The position numbers were made by a program, and so were the translations under genes. From the NCBI GenBank assembly GCA_964396055.1, contig CAYNDV010000008.1, positions 1 to 62,229 of the forward strand: a stretch of 62,229 bases of DNA, written 5' to 3'. This document shows positions 1 through 8,294 of this stretch, piece after piece; the first letter of the stretch is position 1; every line of letters begins with the position of its first letter. This stretch comes from CAYJPV01 sp964396055 (lineage in GTDB: Bacteria > Acidobacteriota > Vicinamibacteria > Vicinamibacterales > JAKQTR01). The notes below the pieces were generated by a model, which saw only the letters and a program-made list of their open reading frames with translations, was not told the origin of the DNA and ran no database searches.

Positions 1-2
1 CG

Positions 3-683
3 CCGCTGCCGCGGTGGACGCGGGGGTGGCCCGCGCGCGCGTGGCGACGGCTCGCCATCGCCCTGCTGGTGCTGCCTGGCCTGCGTGCGGTGGTGCGGCT
101 GCGGGTCTCCGGCCTCGAACACCTGGAAGCCGCGCCGGGCCCGGTCATCTTCGCCGCCAATCACCAGAGCCATCTCGATACGCCGGCCATCCTCGCCGCC
201 TTGCCGCCGCACCGCCGGTACCGGCTGGCGCCGGCCATGGCGAAGGAGTTCTTCGCCGAGCACTTCCATCCGGAGGGGGTGCCGTTCGGCCGACGCCTCC
301 GGTCGGCTGCGCTCTACCACCTCGCCGTCACGAGTTTCCAGGCGTTCCCGATTCCCCAGCGCGAGGCGGGCTCACGGGAGGTGCTCCGGTTCATGGGCGA
401 ACTGGCCGGCCAGGGCACCTCCATCCTCATCTTCCCGGAAGGTATCCGCACCGACGCCGGTGAGATCCGGCCGTTCCGCGCGGGCGTCGGGATGATGGCT
501 GCACGGCTGGGACTGCCGGTCGTACCCGTCCGGCTCGAAGGTCTGGAGCGGGTGCTCCACAAGTCGTGGACGTGGCCCAGGCCGGGACCAGGCAGGGTGA
601 CGTTCGGGATGCCTGTCTCGTACAGCGGTGACCGGTTCGAGGAGATCGCCTCGGATGTTGAGCGACGGGTTCGGGCGCTCTGA
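3..683 (+). CDS. plsC: 1-acyl-sn-glycerol-3-phosphate acyltransferase (PlsC family), 5' end outside window
   Basis: Membrane-associated acyltransferase that would acylate lysophosphatidic acid to phosphatidic acid in phospholipid synthesis. The HX4D catalytic motif is visible (NHQSHLD), followed further on by the substrate-binding motif FPEGIRT. The frame is open to the left edge and encodes a short hydrophobic stretch just before the only nearby start (GTG at 69), so the gene probably begins upstream of base 1; some PlsC domains are fused behind an acyl-activating enzyme, which cannot be tested here. The frame ends with TGA at 681-683. Family call is secure; the true length and substrate are not. 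Confidence 0.85.
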   Translation, partial: PLPRWTRGWPARAWRRLAIALLVLPGLRAVVRLRVSGLEHLEAAPGPVIFAANHQSHLDTPAILAALPPHRRYRLAPAMAKEFFAEHFHPEGVPFGRRLRSAALYHLAVTSFQAFPIPQREAGSREVLRFMGELAGQGTSILIFPEGIRTDAGEIRPFRAGVGMMAARLGLPVVPVRLEGLERVLHKSWTWPRPGPGRVTFGMPVSYSGDRFEEIASDVERRVRAL

Positions 684-759
684 CGCCGGCCGGTCGGACA
701 AGCAAGAACGTTGCCCGGTGTGTTGCGGGCGGGTCTCGCCGTGTGGCACAATCCTTGAT

Positions 760-1047
760 ATGGATGAGAAAGTCGGGCCCGCACCTGACGCCGGCGGAGA
801 CGCCGCGCAGGAACCGGAACCAGCCGCTCCGCTGTCGCCGGCCCGTCAGCGCTTCGAGACCTGCCGCTGGCGGCAGGCGGCCGAAGACGCCACGCCCGCC
901 CACTGCACGCATCGCGATGTCGCGCCGATGGCCGGGACGAACGGGTTCGATCCCGAAGCCTGGTGCGCCGACTGCGCCTACTACAAGGTTCGCCGGACGC
1001 CGCGCAAGCGACCCACGCCGCCGCCCCCCGACCGGTACTACTACTAG
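760..1047 (+). CDS. Small conserved Cys-rich protein, function unknown
   Basis: A 95-residue soluble protein starting at ATG 760. The frame is open further upstream to 628, but that part overlaps plsC and reads as non-coding. The N-terminal third is acidic and Pro/Ala-rich. The core has Cys and His residues in a pattern that could bind one metal ion (C...CTH...C..C, ending WCADCAYYK). The tail is basic and Pro-rich and ends in a run of tyrosines. No signal peptide or membrane segment. Its stop overlaps the stop of the convergent TPR gene within the four bases CTAG. I do not recognise the family. Confidence 0.6.
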   Translation: MDEKVGPAPDAGGDAAQEPEPAAPLSPARQRFETCRWRQAAEDATPAHCTHRDVAPMAGTNGFDPEAWCADCAYYKVRRTPRKRPTPPPPDRYYY

Positions 1048-1871
1048 TCCGAGAATTCCCTCGCCAGGTCCGCCCATTCCCCGTTCGGCATCAGCTGGTG
1101 GTAGGTCTTCCAGTGCCGCTTGGCGGCCTCGGATCGGCCGGCCTTCTCCAGCACGACGGCCAGGTAGAGGTGCGCTTCCGGGTAGCCGGGATTGAGATCC
1201 AGGGCCCGGCGGTAGCCGGCCTCGGCTTCCGGATACCGGCCCAGATCGTGGTGGATGTTCCCGAGGTTGAAGTGGCCTTCGAAGACCTCGGGATCGAGGC
1301 GCACCGCACGCTCGTAGAGCGCCAGCGCCTCGATGAGCTGGTCGTTGGTGTAGTGAATGTTGGCGAGGTTGATGAGCGCCGGCACCAGCCCGGGGTCGAT
1401 TTCCAGAGCCCGGCGGTACGCGGTGGCCGCGCGCCCCTGGTTCGCCGCGGTGCCATCGTCGAGTGACGAGGCCACGAGGAAGTACTCCTCGGCGAGGTCG
1501 TCGGCGGCGGGGCGGCCCGGGCCGGGATGCGCCAGCTGCGCGGCGCGCGTACGCGACGGCTGGGCCGGCTGGAGGGCGATGACGCGCGCCGGCTGCGTCT
1601 CGAGCCGGAAGTCCAGCGACAGCTGGCCCTCGTGCGACGCCAGCATCGACCGGAGCACGGCCTTGAACGCCGCGCCCTCCTGCAAGGCCTTGTAGAGGTG
1701 GCGGATGACGGCAAGGTCGGCAAAGGCGATGCGCCGCTCGCCGTCCGCGTCCGCGGGCCGGCCGATCAGGCCGAACTTCTGCAGGCTCCTGAGGTGCTCT
1801 TCCCGGATCCCGGGATAGTGCGCCAGCACTTCCTGCAGCCGGTACGACTGCGACCCGGACGTGTGTGGCAC
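1044..1871 (-). CDS. MerR-type HTH domain fused to TPR repeats
   Basis: 275 residues. The N-terminal ~80 residues resemble a MerR-family winged helix (RLQEVLAHYPGI...LQKFGLIGRP, then FADLAVIRHLYKALQEG), suggesting DNA binding. A Pro/Ala-rich linker follows. The second half holds at least three TPR units of 34 residues with the usual W/A/G/Y/A/P pattern (ATAYRRALEIDPGLVPALINLANIH, then two further copies), a protein-protein interaction scaffold. It lies 15 bases downstream of the Mrp gene on the same strand and is probably cotranscribed with it. There is no C-terminal effector domain of the classical MerR type, so the ligand is unknown. It could be a transcription regulator reading protein partners through the TPRs. 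Confidence 0.75.
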   Translation of the reverse strand: MPHTSGSQSYRLQEVLAHYPGIREEHLRSLQKFGLIGRPADADGERRIAFADLAVIRHLYKALQEGAAFKAVLRSMLASHEGQLSLDFRLETQPARVIALQPAQPSRTRAAQLAHPGPGRPAADDLAEEYFLVASSLDDGTAANQGRAATAYRRALEIDPGLVPALINLANIHYTNDQLIEALALYERAVRLDPEVFEGHFNLGNIHHDLGRYPEAEAGYRRALDLNPGYPEAHLYLAVVLEKAGRSEAAKRHWKTYHQLMPNGEWADLAREFSD

Positions 1872-1886
1872 GCCGCGCGCCCTCCG

Positions 1887-2963
1887 TTACACCGGCTTCA
1901 GCTGGATCATCGGCGACCGGAAACTCTGGATGGACACCTGCGCGGCGGTCCGCTCGGCCGCCCGGTGGAACGCCTCGGCCGCCGGCGAATCCGGGTCGCT
2001 GAGGACCAGGGGCACGCCGGTATCGCCGCCCACGCGGATCGGCTCCGAGATGGGGATGCGGCCCAGGAACGGCACCTGCATCTCTTCCGCCGCGCGCTCG
2101 CCGCCGCCGCGGCCGAAGATGTCGCTCTCGTGCCGGCACGACGGGCAGACGAAATGGCTCATGTTCTCGATCAGGCCGAGGATCGGGATGTTGAGCTTCT
2201 GGTACATCGCCACGGCGCGGCGGCTGTCGGACAGGGACACCTGCTGCGGCGTGGTGACGACGATCGCGCCGGCCACGTAGACGGTCTGGCTCAGGCTCAG
2301 GGCCACGTCGCCGGTGCCCGGCGGCAGGTCGACCACGAGGTAGTCGAGGTCGGTCCAGCGCACGTCGTGGAAGAACTGCTTGATGACGCTGTGGAGCATG
2401 GGCCCGCGCCAGATGACCGGCGCATCTTCGGCGGCGAGGAAGCCCATCGACACCACCTGGAGGCCGTACTGCTCGGCGGGCACGATCTTCTCGCCGTCGG
2501 TGCCGAGCTGCGCCTTGAGGCCCAGCATCATCGGGATATTCGGCCCGTAGATGTCGGCGTCGATCATCCCGACGCGGCTGCCTGTGCGCGCCAGCGCCAT
2601 TGCCAGGTTCACCGCCACGGTGCTCTTCCCGACGCCGCCCTTGCCGGCGCCCACCGCGATGACGTTCTTCACGCCGGGCACGCTGGCCTTGCTCAGGTCG
2701 GGCGACACCGCCGCACGCACCTGCGCCGTCATCGTGATGTCCACGTCGGTCACGCCCGGCAGGGCCGCGACAGCCGCCCGGGCCTGCTCCTTCATCTGTT
2801 CTTTCACGGGGCACGCCGGCGTGGTGAGTTCGATGGTGAACGCGACGCGCCCGCCCGAGATCTCCACCTGCTTCACGAAGCCCAGCCGCACGATGTCCTT
2901 GTGCAGATCCGGGTCCTTGACCGCCTTCAGTGCCTCGAGAACCTGTGCCTGTTCGATTGCCAT
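1887..2963 (-). CDS. mrp: Mrp/NBP35-family Fe-S cluster carrier ATPase
   Basis: 358 residues. An N-terminal MIP18/DUF59 domain (about residues 5-80, with the TPACPVKE motif) is followed by a ParA/MinD-like P-loop ATPase with the deviant Walker A AGKGGVGKST at about 106-115. A CPSC pair near residue 260 matches the cysteines that bridge an Fe-S cluster between subunits in ApbC/Nbp35 proteins. The predicted role is to receive and transfer [4Fe-4S] clusters to apoproteins in the cytoplasm, useful beside the Fe-S and heme complexes elsewhere in the window. ATG 2963 is preferred; a GTG 12 bases upstream is also possible. It is followed closely by the MerR-TPR gene. Confidence 0.9.
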   Translation of the reverse strand: MAIEQAQVLEALKAVKDPDLHKDIVRLGFVKQVEISGGRVAFTIELTTPACPVKEQMKEQARAAVAALPGVTDVDITMTAQVRAAVSPDLSKASVPGVKNVIAVGAGKGGVGKSTVAVNLAMALARTGSRVGMIDADIYGPNIPMMLGLKAQLGTDGEKIVPAEQYGLQVVSMGFLAAEDAPVIWRGPMLHSVIKQFFHDVRWTDLDYLVVDLPPGTGDVALSLSQTVYVAGAIVVTTPQQVSLSDSRRAVAMYQKLNIPILGLIENMSHFVCPSCRHESDIFGRGGGERAAEEMQVPFLGRIPISEPIRVGGDTGVPLVLSDPDSPAAEAFHRAAERTAAQVSIQSFRSPMIQLKPV

Positions 2964-3066
2964 GACGCCTTTCACCTCGGGAATGCTCGTTCCAGCTTAC
3001 GCGCCCGGCCGGACCGGTGACAACCGTCACCGGTCCCGGCGCGGGGAGCCGGCCCCCGAAGGGCGC

Positions 3067-5070
3067 TCAGCGGTAGATCCGGTGCATCAGGTCGGCGAAG
3101 TCGGCGAACCGCAGCGCCTGCGGTCCGTCGCTGAGGGCCCGCGCAGGGTCCGGGTGGATCTCGACGATGAGCCCGTGCGGGCCCACGGCGTGAGACGCCA
3201 GGGCCAGCGGGATCACCAGGTCGCGCTTACCGGCCGCATGGGACGGATCGACGACGATCGGCAGGTGCGTCAGGCGCTGGATGAGGGGGATCGATCCCAG
3301 ATCCAGCGTGTTGCGCGTGGCCGTCTCGAAGGTGCGGATGCCGCGTTCGCAGAGGATCACCTGGTGGTTGCCGCGGTCGAGGATGTACTCGGCGGCGTTG
3401 AGGAACTCCTCCATCGTGGACATCATGCCGCGCTTCAGGAGGACCGGCCGGTTCATGCGCCCGACCTCCGCCAGCAGGCTGAAGTTCTGCATGTTGCGCG
3501 CGCCCACCTGCAGTACGTCCGACACGCGGGCCACGGCTTCGACATCCGTCGGAGACAGCACCTCGGTCACGATGGGCAGGTCGTACTCGCGGCCGGCGGC
3601 GGCCAGCAGGTCGAGGGCCTCGAATCCGAGACCCTGGAAACTGTACGGGGACGTGCGCGGCTTGAAGCACCCGCCGCGCAGCATGGCGCCGCCGCTCTCC
3701 TTGACGGCGCGCGCGCACTGGAAGATCTGCTCGCGCGATTCGACGGCACAGGGGCCCGCGATCACGACGAACCGCTCCCCGCCCACTTTCACGCCCCGCA
3801 CGTCGATGACCGTGTCGCCCGGCTTGTGGGCCCGGCTCGCCAGGCGGTACGACACGGCCGGCGCCGGCGCGGAGGGCGCCGAGGGCGGTTCGGGCTGGGG
3901 AGCCGGCTCCGCGGCCAGCACCTGCACCTGCGGAACCGTCTTCGTCCGGCGCTGGCTGGGGTAGCTGCCCAGCACCTTGAGCGACGTCGTGGCCGATCGC
4001 AGACGGCCGAGGGCCTCCTGCACCTGGCCCTCGGCGAGGTTGCCCTCGAAGTCGATGTAGAAGAGGTACTGGAACGGCACGCCCGGGATCGGCCGGCTCT
4101 CGAGCTTGGTGAGGTTGATGCGGTAGTCGTGCAGCGTGTTCAGGGCCCGCAGCAGCGAGCCTTCCTCGTGCGACGTCGCCATGACGATCGAGGTCTTGCA
4201 CGGGATGCGCGGGTCCACCGTCACGGCCTGCCGCGCGATGACGACGAAGCGCGTGAAGTTGTGCGGCTGGTCCTCGATGTTCCGTTGAAGGACGGTGAGG
4301 CCGTAGCGCCGCGCCGCCTCCTCGCTGGCAATCGCCGCCCACGCGGGGTCGCCCTGCTCCTTGACCAGCCGCATGGCCATCGCGGTGTCCGTGTAGGGCT
4401 GCGGCTCGCAGTTCGGGAGCTTCCCGAGGAACTTCATGCACTGGGCCAGGGCCTGCGGGTGCGACAACACCCGCCGCAGCGACGTCAGGGGCACGTCCGC
4501 CACGGCGGCGAGGCAGTGCTCCACGCGCAGCACCTCCTCGCCCACGATGGACACCTGGGCGCACGAGAGCAGGTCGTACACATCGTTGATGCTGCCGGCG
4601 GTGGTGTTCTCCACCGGCAGGACGCCGTATTCCGCCTCTCCGTCTTCCACCGCTTCCACCACGCGCTCGAAGCTCGCGTGCCCGGCGAAGGAGGTGTGGT
4701 CCGCCGTGGCGGCGAAGAACTTGCGGCCGGCCAGCTCGCTGTAGGCGCCCTCGATGCCCTGGAACGCCACCGTCTTCAGCTCGCGCCGCGCGTACTCCGG
4801 CATCAGGAGCAGCTGCTGCGATCGCACCGAGTCGTCGATGATCTCCTGGAAGATACGGGTCACGAAGTGGGCGTCCAGGCCGAGGTCGCGCCCCCGGGCG
4901 ATGAGGCGCGCCAGCAGGCGTTCCTCGCGCGGCGCGTCGCGCAGCGGGGCGCCCTCCTCGGTCTTGGCCTGGATGACCTGGCGCGCCAGCTGGTGACGCT
5001 CGGCCAGGGCGTCGAGAATCCGCGTGTCGATGCCGTCGATCTGACGACGGAGGTCGTCGAGCTTGTCCAT
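3067..5070 (-). CDS. Chorismate mutase / prephenate dehydratase / ACT / DAHP synthase fusion
   Basis: A 667-residue fusion of the first committed shikimate enzyme with the phenylalanine branch enzymes. Residues 1-90 are an AroQ-type chorismate mutase (IDGIDTRILDALAER). Residues 98-280 are prephenate dehydratase, with ENTTAGSI and the catalytic TRF at 273-275. Residues 292-368 are an ACT domain with the ESRP and FQYLFYIDFEGN motifs used for phenylalanine sensing. A Pro/Ala linker (about 388-406) leads to a class I beta-type DAHP synthase (425-667) with GPCAVES, RGGCFKPRTSPYSFQG and VDPSHAAGK. One chain would therefore make DAHP and also convert chorismate to phenylpyruvate. The start is ATG 5070, whose N-terminus matches the usual mutase start; longer frames upstream overlap ilvE. 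It lies 50 bases after ilvE. Confidence 0.93.
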   Translation of the reverse strand: MDKLDDLRRQIDGIDTRILDALAERHQLARQVIQAKTEEGAPLRDAPREERLLARLIARGRDLGLDAHFVTRIFQEIIDDSVRSQQLLLMPEYARRELKTVAFQGIEGAYSELAGRKFFAATADHTSFAGHASFERVVEAVEDGEAEYGVLPVENTTAGSINDVYDLLSCAQVSIVGEEVLRVEHCLAAVADVPLTSLRRVLSHPQALAQCMKFLGKLPNCEPQPYTDTAMAMRLVKEQGDPAWAAIASEEAARRYGLTVLQRNIEDQPHNFTRFVVIARQAVTVDPRIPCKTSIVMATSHEEGSLLRALNTLHDYRINLTKLESRPIPGVPFQYLFYIDFEGNLAEGQVQEALGRLRSATTSLKVLGSYPSQRRTKTVPQVQVLAAEPAPQPEPPSAPSAPAPAVSYRLASRAHKPGDTVIDVRGVKVGGERFVVIAGPCAVESREQIFQCARAVKESGGAMLRGGCFKPRTSPYSFQGLGFEALDLLAAAGREYDLPIVTEVLSPTDVEAVARVSDVLQVGARNMQNFSLLAEVGRMNRPVLLKRGMMSTMEEFLNAAEYILDRGNHQVILCERGIRTFETATRNTLDLGSIPLIQRLTHLPIVVDPSHAAGKRDLVIPLALASHAVGPHGLIVEIHPDPARALSDGPQALRFADFADLMHRIYR

Positions 5071-5120
5071 GTGCGTCAACCTGTGTAACCGATACCTGGA
5101 TTCCGGCCGGAGCCGGGGCG

Positions 5121-6152
5121 TCAGCGTCGGGAGACCGCCCGGGTCCACCCAAAGGGATCGTCGCGGCGTCCGGTCTGGATGCCGCTGATGATCTCCCAGA
5201 GCTGCGCCCGGACGTCGTGCCGATCGAAGCGGACCCGCGCCTGGCGATGCGCAATCTCGCCCACGCTCCGGACGGTCCACGCCGTGCCGGTGCAGAAGAC
5301 TTCCACCGCGTCGCTCAGGACCTCGTCGAGGGCGAGCGGCCGCTCTTCGACCGCCAGGCCCAGCAGGGTCCGGGCCACGGTCACCACCGAGTCGCGCGTC
5401 ACCCCCGGCATGATCTGATCGTCGAGCGGAGGCGTCACCAGGCGGCCGTCGCGGAGCACGACGAAGACATTGGCCCCGCTGGTTTCCGTCACGTACGCCA
5501 GGTGGCGCGCGTCGAGGTAGAGCACGTCGTCGAAACCCTGGCGTTTCCAGGGCTCCGCCACGAACACCCCGCCGGCGTAGTTGCCGATGGCCTTGGCCGC
5601 GCCCGTGCCGCCGGGCGCCACGCGCGCCTGTTCGACGACCCGCAGCCGGATCCCGTCGTCCGACGAGGCCTTGACCGCGCCGACGGGCGAGCCGTACATC
5701 GTGAGGATGAACTGCCGGCAGGGGCCGATGCCGAGGCGCGCGTCGACGGCGTGCTGCATCGGCCGGATGTAGAACGCCCCGGCACCGCAGGGCGGCACGA
5801 AGCGGGCGTTGGCGGCCACGAGGCGGTCGACGCCGGACAAGAACAGGTCGGCCGGCACCGGCGCCAGCATCAGGCGCCAGGCCGACTGCTGGAACCGCGC
5901 GGCGTTGCGCTCCGGCCGGAACACCTGGATGGCGCCATCGTCGCGCCGGAATGCCTTCAGGCCCTCGAAGATGCCGAGCCCGTACGAAAGCACCGCGCCG
6001 GCCGGGTCGAGCGCCACCGGTCCGTACGGCGCAATGGTTCCCTCGTCCCAGACAGGCTCGCGGCGCGTATCGCCGCCTGCGCGAAACAGGGCATCCGTTT
6101 CGGTGAAGGCGAACGTCAGCGCGTTCCAGTCCGGCAGCGATCGCTCTGGCAT
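5121..6152 (-). CDS. ilvE: Branched-chain amino acid aminotransferase (class IV PLP)
   Basis: 343 residues from ATG 6152. Class IV fold with the PLP-binding lysine in KAIGNYAGG, the ETSGANVF motif, and the C-terminal PGVTRDSV and FCTGTAWTV motifs typical of the long BCAT type II group. It would interconvert branched-chain 2-oxo acids and leucine/isoleucine/valine using glutamate. It sits directly upstream of the aromatic fusion gene, so an additional role with phenylpyruvate is plausible but not shown by the sequence. Between it and the upstream gene lies a GGGGCCA tandem repeat. Confidence 0.92.
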   Translation of the reverse strand: MPERSLPDWNALTFAFTETDALFRAGGDTRREPVWDEGTIAPYGPVALDPAGAVLSYGLGIFEGLKAFRRDDGAIQVFRPERNAARFQQSAWRLMLAPVPADLFLSGVDRLVAANARFVPPCGAGAFYIRPMQHAVDARLGIGPCRQFILTMYGSPVGAVKASSDDGIRLRVVEQARVAPGGTGAAKAIGNYAGGVFVAEPWKRQGFDDVLYLDARHLAYVTETSGANVFVVLRDGRLVTPPLDDQIMPGVTRDSVVTVARTLLGLAVEERPLALDEVLSDAVEVFCTGTAWTVRSVGEIAHRQARVRFDRHDVRAQLWEIISGIQTGRRDDPFGWTRAVSRR

Positions 6153-6173
6153 GGTTGGGGGACGATCATACTC

Positions 6174-6199
6174 GGGGCCAGGGGCCAGGGGCCAGGGGC
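6174..6199. repeat. Heptanucleotide tandem repeat (GGGGCCA, 3.7 copies)
   Basis: Three exact copies of GGGGCCA at 6174-6180, 6181-6187 and 6188-6194, then a partial copy. It fills the 49-base gap between the SagB-like gene and ilvE. Two other 7-bp tandem repeats with different sequences occur in gaps at 13481 and 62141. Confidence 0.9.
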
Positions 6200-6201
6200 G
6201 G

Positions 6202-7869
6202 CTATCCCCATGCATACCCGGGCCGGGTCTGCAGCCGCGTGTCCTCTACCGCCTCGCCCACGGTGAAGTGATAGAGGCTCTGCAGGCGATGGTCACGGAT
6301 GCCGAGGACGGCGTGCACCGAGTCGTCGAAGAAGCAGCCGATGCCGGTGCCGCGCGCACCGGCGGCCTCGGCCTCGAGGTACAGCATCTGGCCGATGACG
6401 CCCGTCTCCCGGAACAGGTCCCGGTAGAACGCGGCGCCGTGGGCCTCGAGGCCGCCGTCGAATTCCGCCAGCATGCCGACGCTGAAGAAGCCGTCGGCGG
6501 CGATGGCCTGGCCGCAGCTCAGCTGCCCCGCGGCCTGCCGCGCGTCCATCGGCACCAGCAGGTAGAACGGGAGGTCCGTCCCGACCCGAACCCAGGCAAA
6601 GTCCTCGCGGCACGCCTGCTGCAGCATCGGCACCGCCTCCGGCGTACGCGCCAGGACGTAGAGGCCCGGCTCGACGTCGGTCACGCGATGCACGAAGCAC
6701 ACGAGGTGCACGCGCGGCGTCCACCACAGGGCGTCGAACGGCGGCCGGCCGCCTGGCAGCAGGCGGCCCAGCAACGCGAAGAACGCCGCCGCCGGCAACG
6801 CGCCCCGCCCGCTCATCGCCACCGCGCTGCGCCGCTGGAGCACGAGCCCGGCAGCGCGCACCGCCCGGGGCGGCGGCAGGGACGAACGCGGCGCCGCTGC
6901 GCGCGACACGCCGCCACCGGCCGCCCGCGCGTCGGCCGGGACGTCAGCAGTACGCGTCGCCGCCGCCACGTCGTCGATCGCGTCCCACACCACCCGGCTC
7001 GTGCTGAGCACGTTGGCCGATCCCTTCCAGGTGCCCCTCGTCGCACACAGCCCCGCGAGCGCCTGCGGCACATCCGCCTCACCGCCAGGTGTGATGAGCA
7101 GCAGACATTCCGGCTCCTCGCGCTCGGCTTCGCCGAAGTCGGCGTCCCGATCGACGCCGAGCATCGCCGCCATGTCGGCAGTCGGCCAGTCCGGTACCAC
7201 GTCCGCGCGCCAGCCCAGCATCGCAGCGGCGATGCGGATGGCTGCCATGGCATGGCCGGCGTCGTGCTGGCAGTACCGGAAGGCCCGCTCCCCGTACTTC
7301 CAGGCTTCACGCCAGGCGATCGACGTCAGCCCGACGACGAAGCCGTGCGCGGGCCAGTCAGGCAGCCGCGCGGCCCAGTCTTCCGCGGCCACGACGCAGC
7401 GGCGTTCGAGCGCGTGCACGTCCGGCCGGTAATGGAAGACGCCGGCGGGGCCGGCCACGCCGGGCGGCAGGACGACGTAGCCTTCGGTGGGGTGCAGGTT
7501 GCCGCTCGACGGATTGACCCGGAGGGCCCAGGAGGACGGGCCCGCCTGCTTCCAGGCCGACAGGCCAAGGCTGTGGCGCAGCAGGACGGACACCGTGTCG
7601 AGCGCGCCCTTCGCCGCGGGCCGGCAGGTGCCCTCGATGACATCGTCGTAGGAGACCGAGAGCCACGAACCGTCGCCAGGTGTACACGCGGCACGGGCGC
7701 GGGCCAGGGGCTCCACGAGATCGACGAGGTCGGCCCCGTCGAAGCGCCGGAACGGATCGGGTTGCGTGGCCCAGTCGAGGTAGCCGAGCGACCGGGCGTA
7801 CCGCCCCACGTGGTGCTTGGTGGCGTCGTGGTACCGGCGGACCGCGTCGACCGACTCGTGGGGGCTCAC
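6202..7869 (-). CDS. SagB/ThcOx-type nitroreductase-like flavoprotein, two-domain
   Basis: 555 residues, cytoplasmic, starting at GTG 7869. The N-terminal half carries signatures of the SagB-type dehydrogenase family (LRVNPSSGNLHPTEGYVVLP, then a YRYCQHDAGHA-like stretch). The C-terminal half repeats an FMN-nitroreductase-like core (LVPMDARQAAGQLSCGQAIAADGFFSVGM... and AAFYRDLFRETGVIGQMLYLEAEAAGARGTGIGCF-type region). SagB proteins oxidise azolines to thiazoles or oxazoles in peptide natural products. No cyclodehydratase (YcaO) or precursor peptide is visible nearby, so it is probably one of the stand-alone relatives of unknown substrate. It heads the leftward run toward ilvE. Confidence 0.8.
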   Translation of the reverse strand: MSPHESVDAVRRYHDATKHHVGRYARSLGYLDWATQPDPFRRFDGADLVDLVEPLARARAACTPGDGSWLSVSYDDVIEGTCRPAAKGALDTVSVLLRHSLGLSAWKQAGPSSWALRVNPSSGNLHPTEGYVVLPPGVAGPAGVFHYRPDVHALERRCVVAAEDWAARLPDWPAHGFVVGLTSIAWREAWKYGERAFRYCQHDAGHAMAAIRIAAAMLGWRADVVPDWPTADMAAMLGVDRDADFGEAEREEPECLLLITPGGEADVPQALAGLCATRGTWKGSANVLSTSRVVWDAIDDVAAATRTADVPADARAAGGGVSRAAAPRSSLPPPRAVRAAGLVLQRRSAVAMSGRGALPAAAFFALLGRLLPGGRPPFDALWWTPRVHLVCFVHRVTDVEPGLYVLARTPEAVPMLQQACREDFAWVRVGTDLPFYLLVPMDARQAAGQLSCGQAIAADGFFSVGMLAEFDGGLEAHGAAFYRDLFRETGVIGQMLYLEAEAAGARGTGIGCFFDDSVHAVLGIRDHRLQSLYHFTVGEAVEDTRLQTRPGYAWG

Positions 7870-7899
7870 GGCGTCAGACGGCGGGATGGACGACGTCCT

Positions 7900-8178
7900 T
7901 CAGGAGGGCTGGCCCACGGAGTCGCCGAGCGCCGAGAGTCGGCGTTCGACCTCGTCAAGGGCGGCGAGCAGTTGCTGCCGACGGCCGGCGTGCGTCACCG
8001 AAGCCAGCTGGCGCTGGATGTCCGTCCGTGCGAGGCGCAGGGATTCCAGGGCCCGGGCGCGTTCCGGATCGATGGCAGGTCCGGCCAGGCGCGCCGAGCG
8101 CCGGGCTTCCTCGAGTTCTTCCATGCGTTCGGCCAGACGCGAAGTCGCGTCGACCAGTCCTTCACCGCCGTCGGACAT
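7900..8178 (-). CDS. Small coiled-coil protein, function unknown
   Basis: 92 residues from ATG 8178, preceded by a GGGGGA-like ribosome site. Almost entirely charged helix with heptad spacing of Leu/Ala (LAERMEELEEARRSARL, LESLRLARTDIQRQLASV, LLAALDEVERRLSAL), so a coiled coil is likely. No signal peptide, membrane segment or cysteine. It sits upstream of the SagB-like gene with a 30-base gap and may share its transcript. Family not recognised. Confidence 0.6.
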   Translation of the reverse strand: MSDGGEGLVDATSRLAERMEELEEARRSARLAGPAIDPERARALESLRLARTDIQRQLASVTHAGRRQQLLAALDEVERRLSALGDSVGQPS

Positions 8179-8294
8179 CGTTCCCCCGTTGCCCCGCAGA
8201 CTGTCAGCAGGCCCGTCCCCCATTATATCGGCACGATTGCTGCAAAGACGAGAGGCAGTGGTAACCTCTCAGCGGTAACCCGAGTCACTGCAGC

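Noticed and set aside
1044..1047. Four-base CTAG shared by two convergent stop codons
   Set aside because: Real but common in compact genomes; no functional meaning claimed.
427..3030. Long uninterrupted minus-strand frames across several genes, here and at 53-55 kb and elsewhere
   Set aside because: These are frames in the shadow of GC-rich genes. They are Arg/Pro/Gly/Ala-rich without domain signatures and conflict with well-identified genes.
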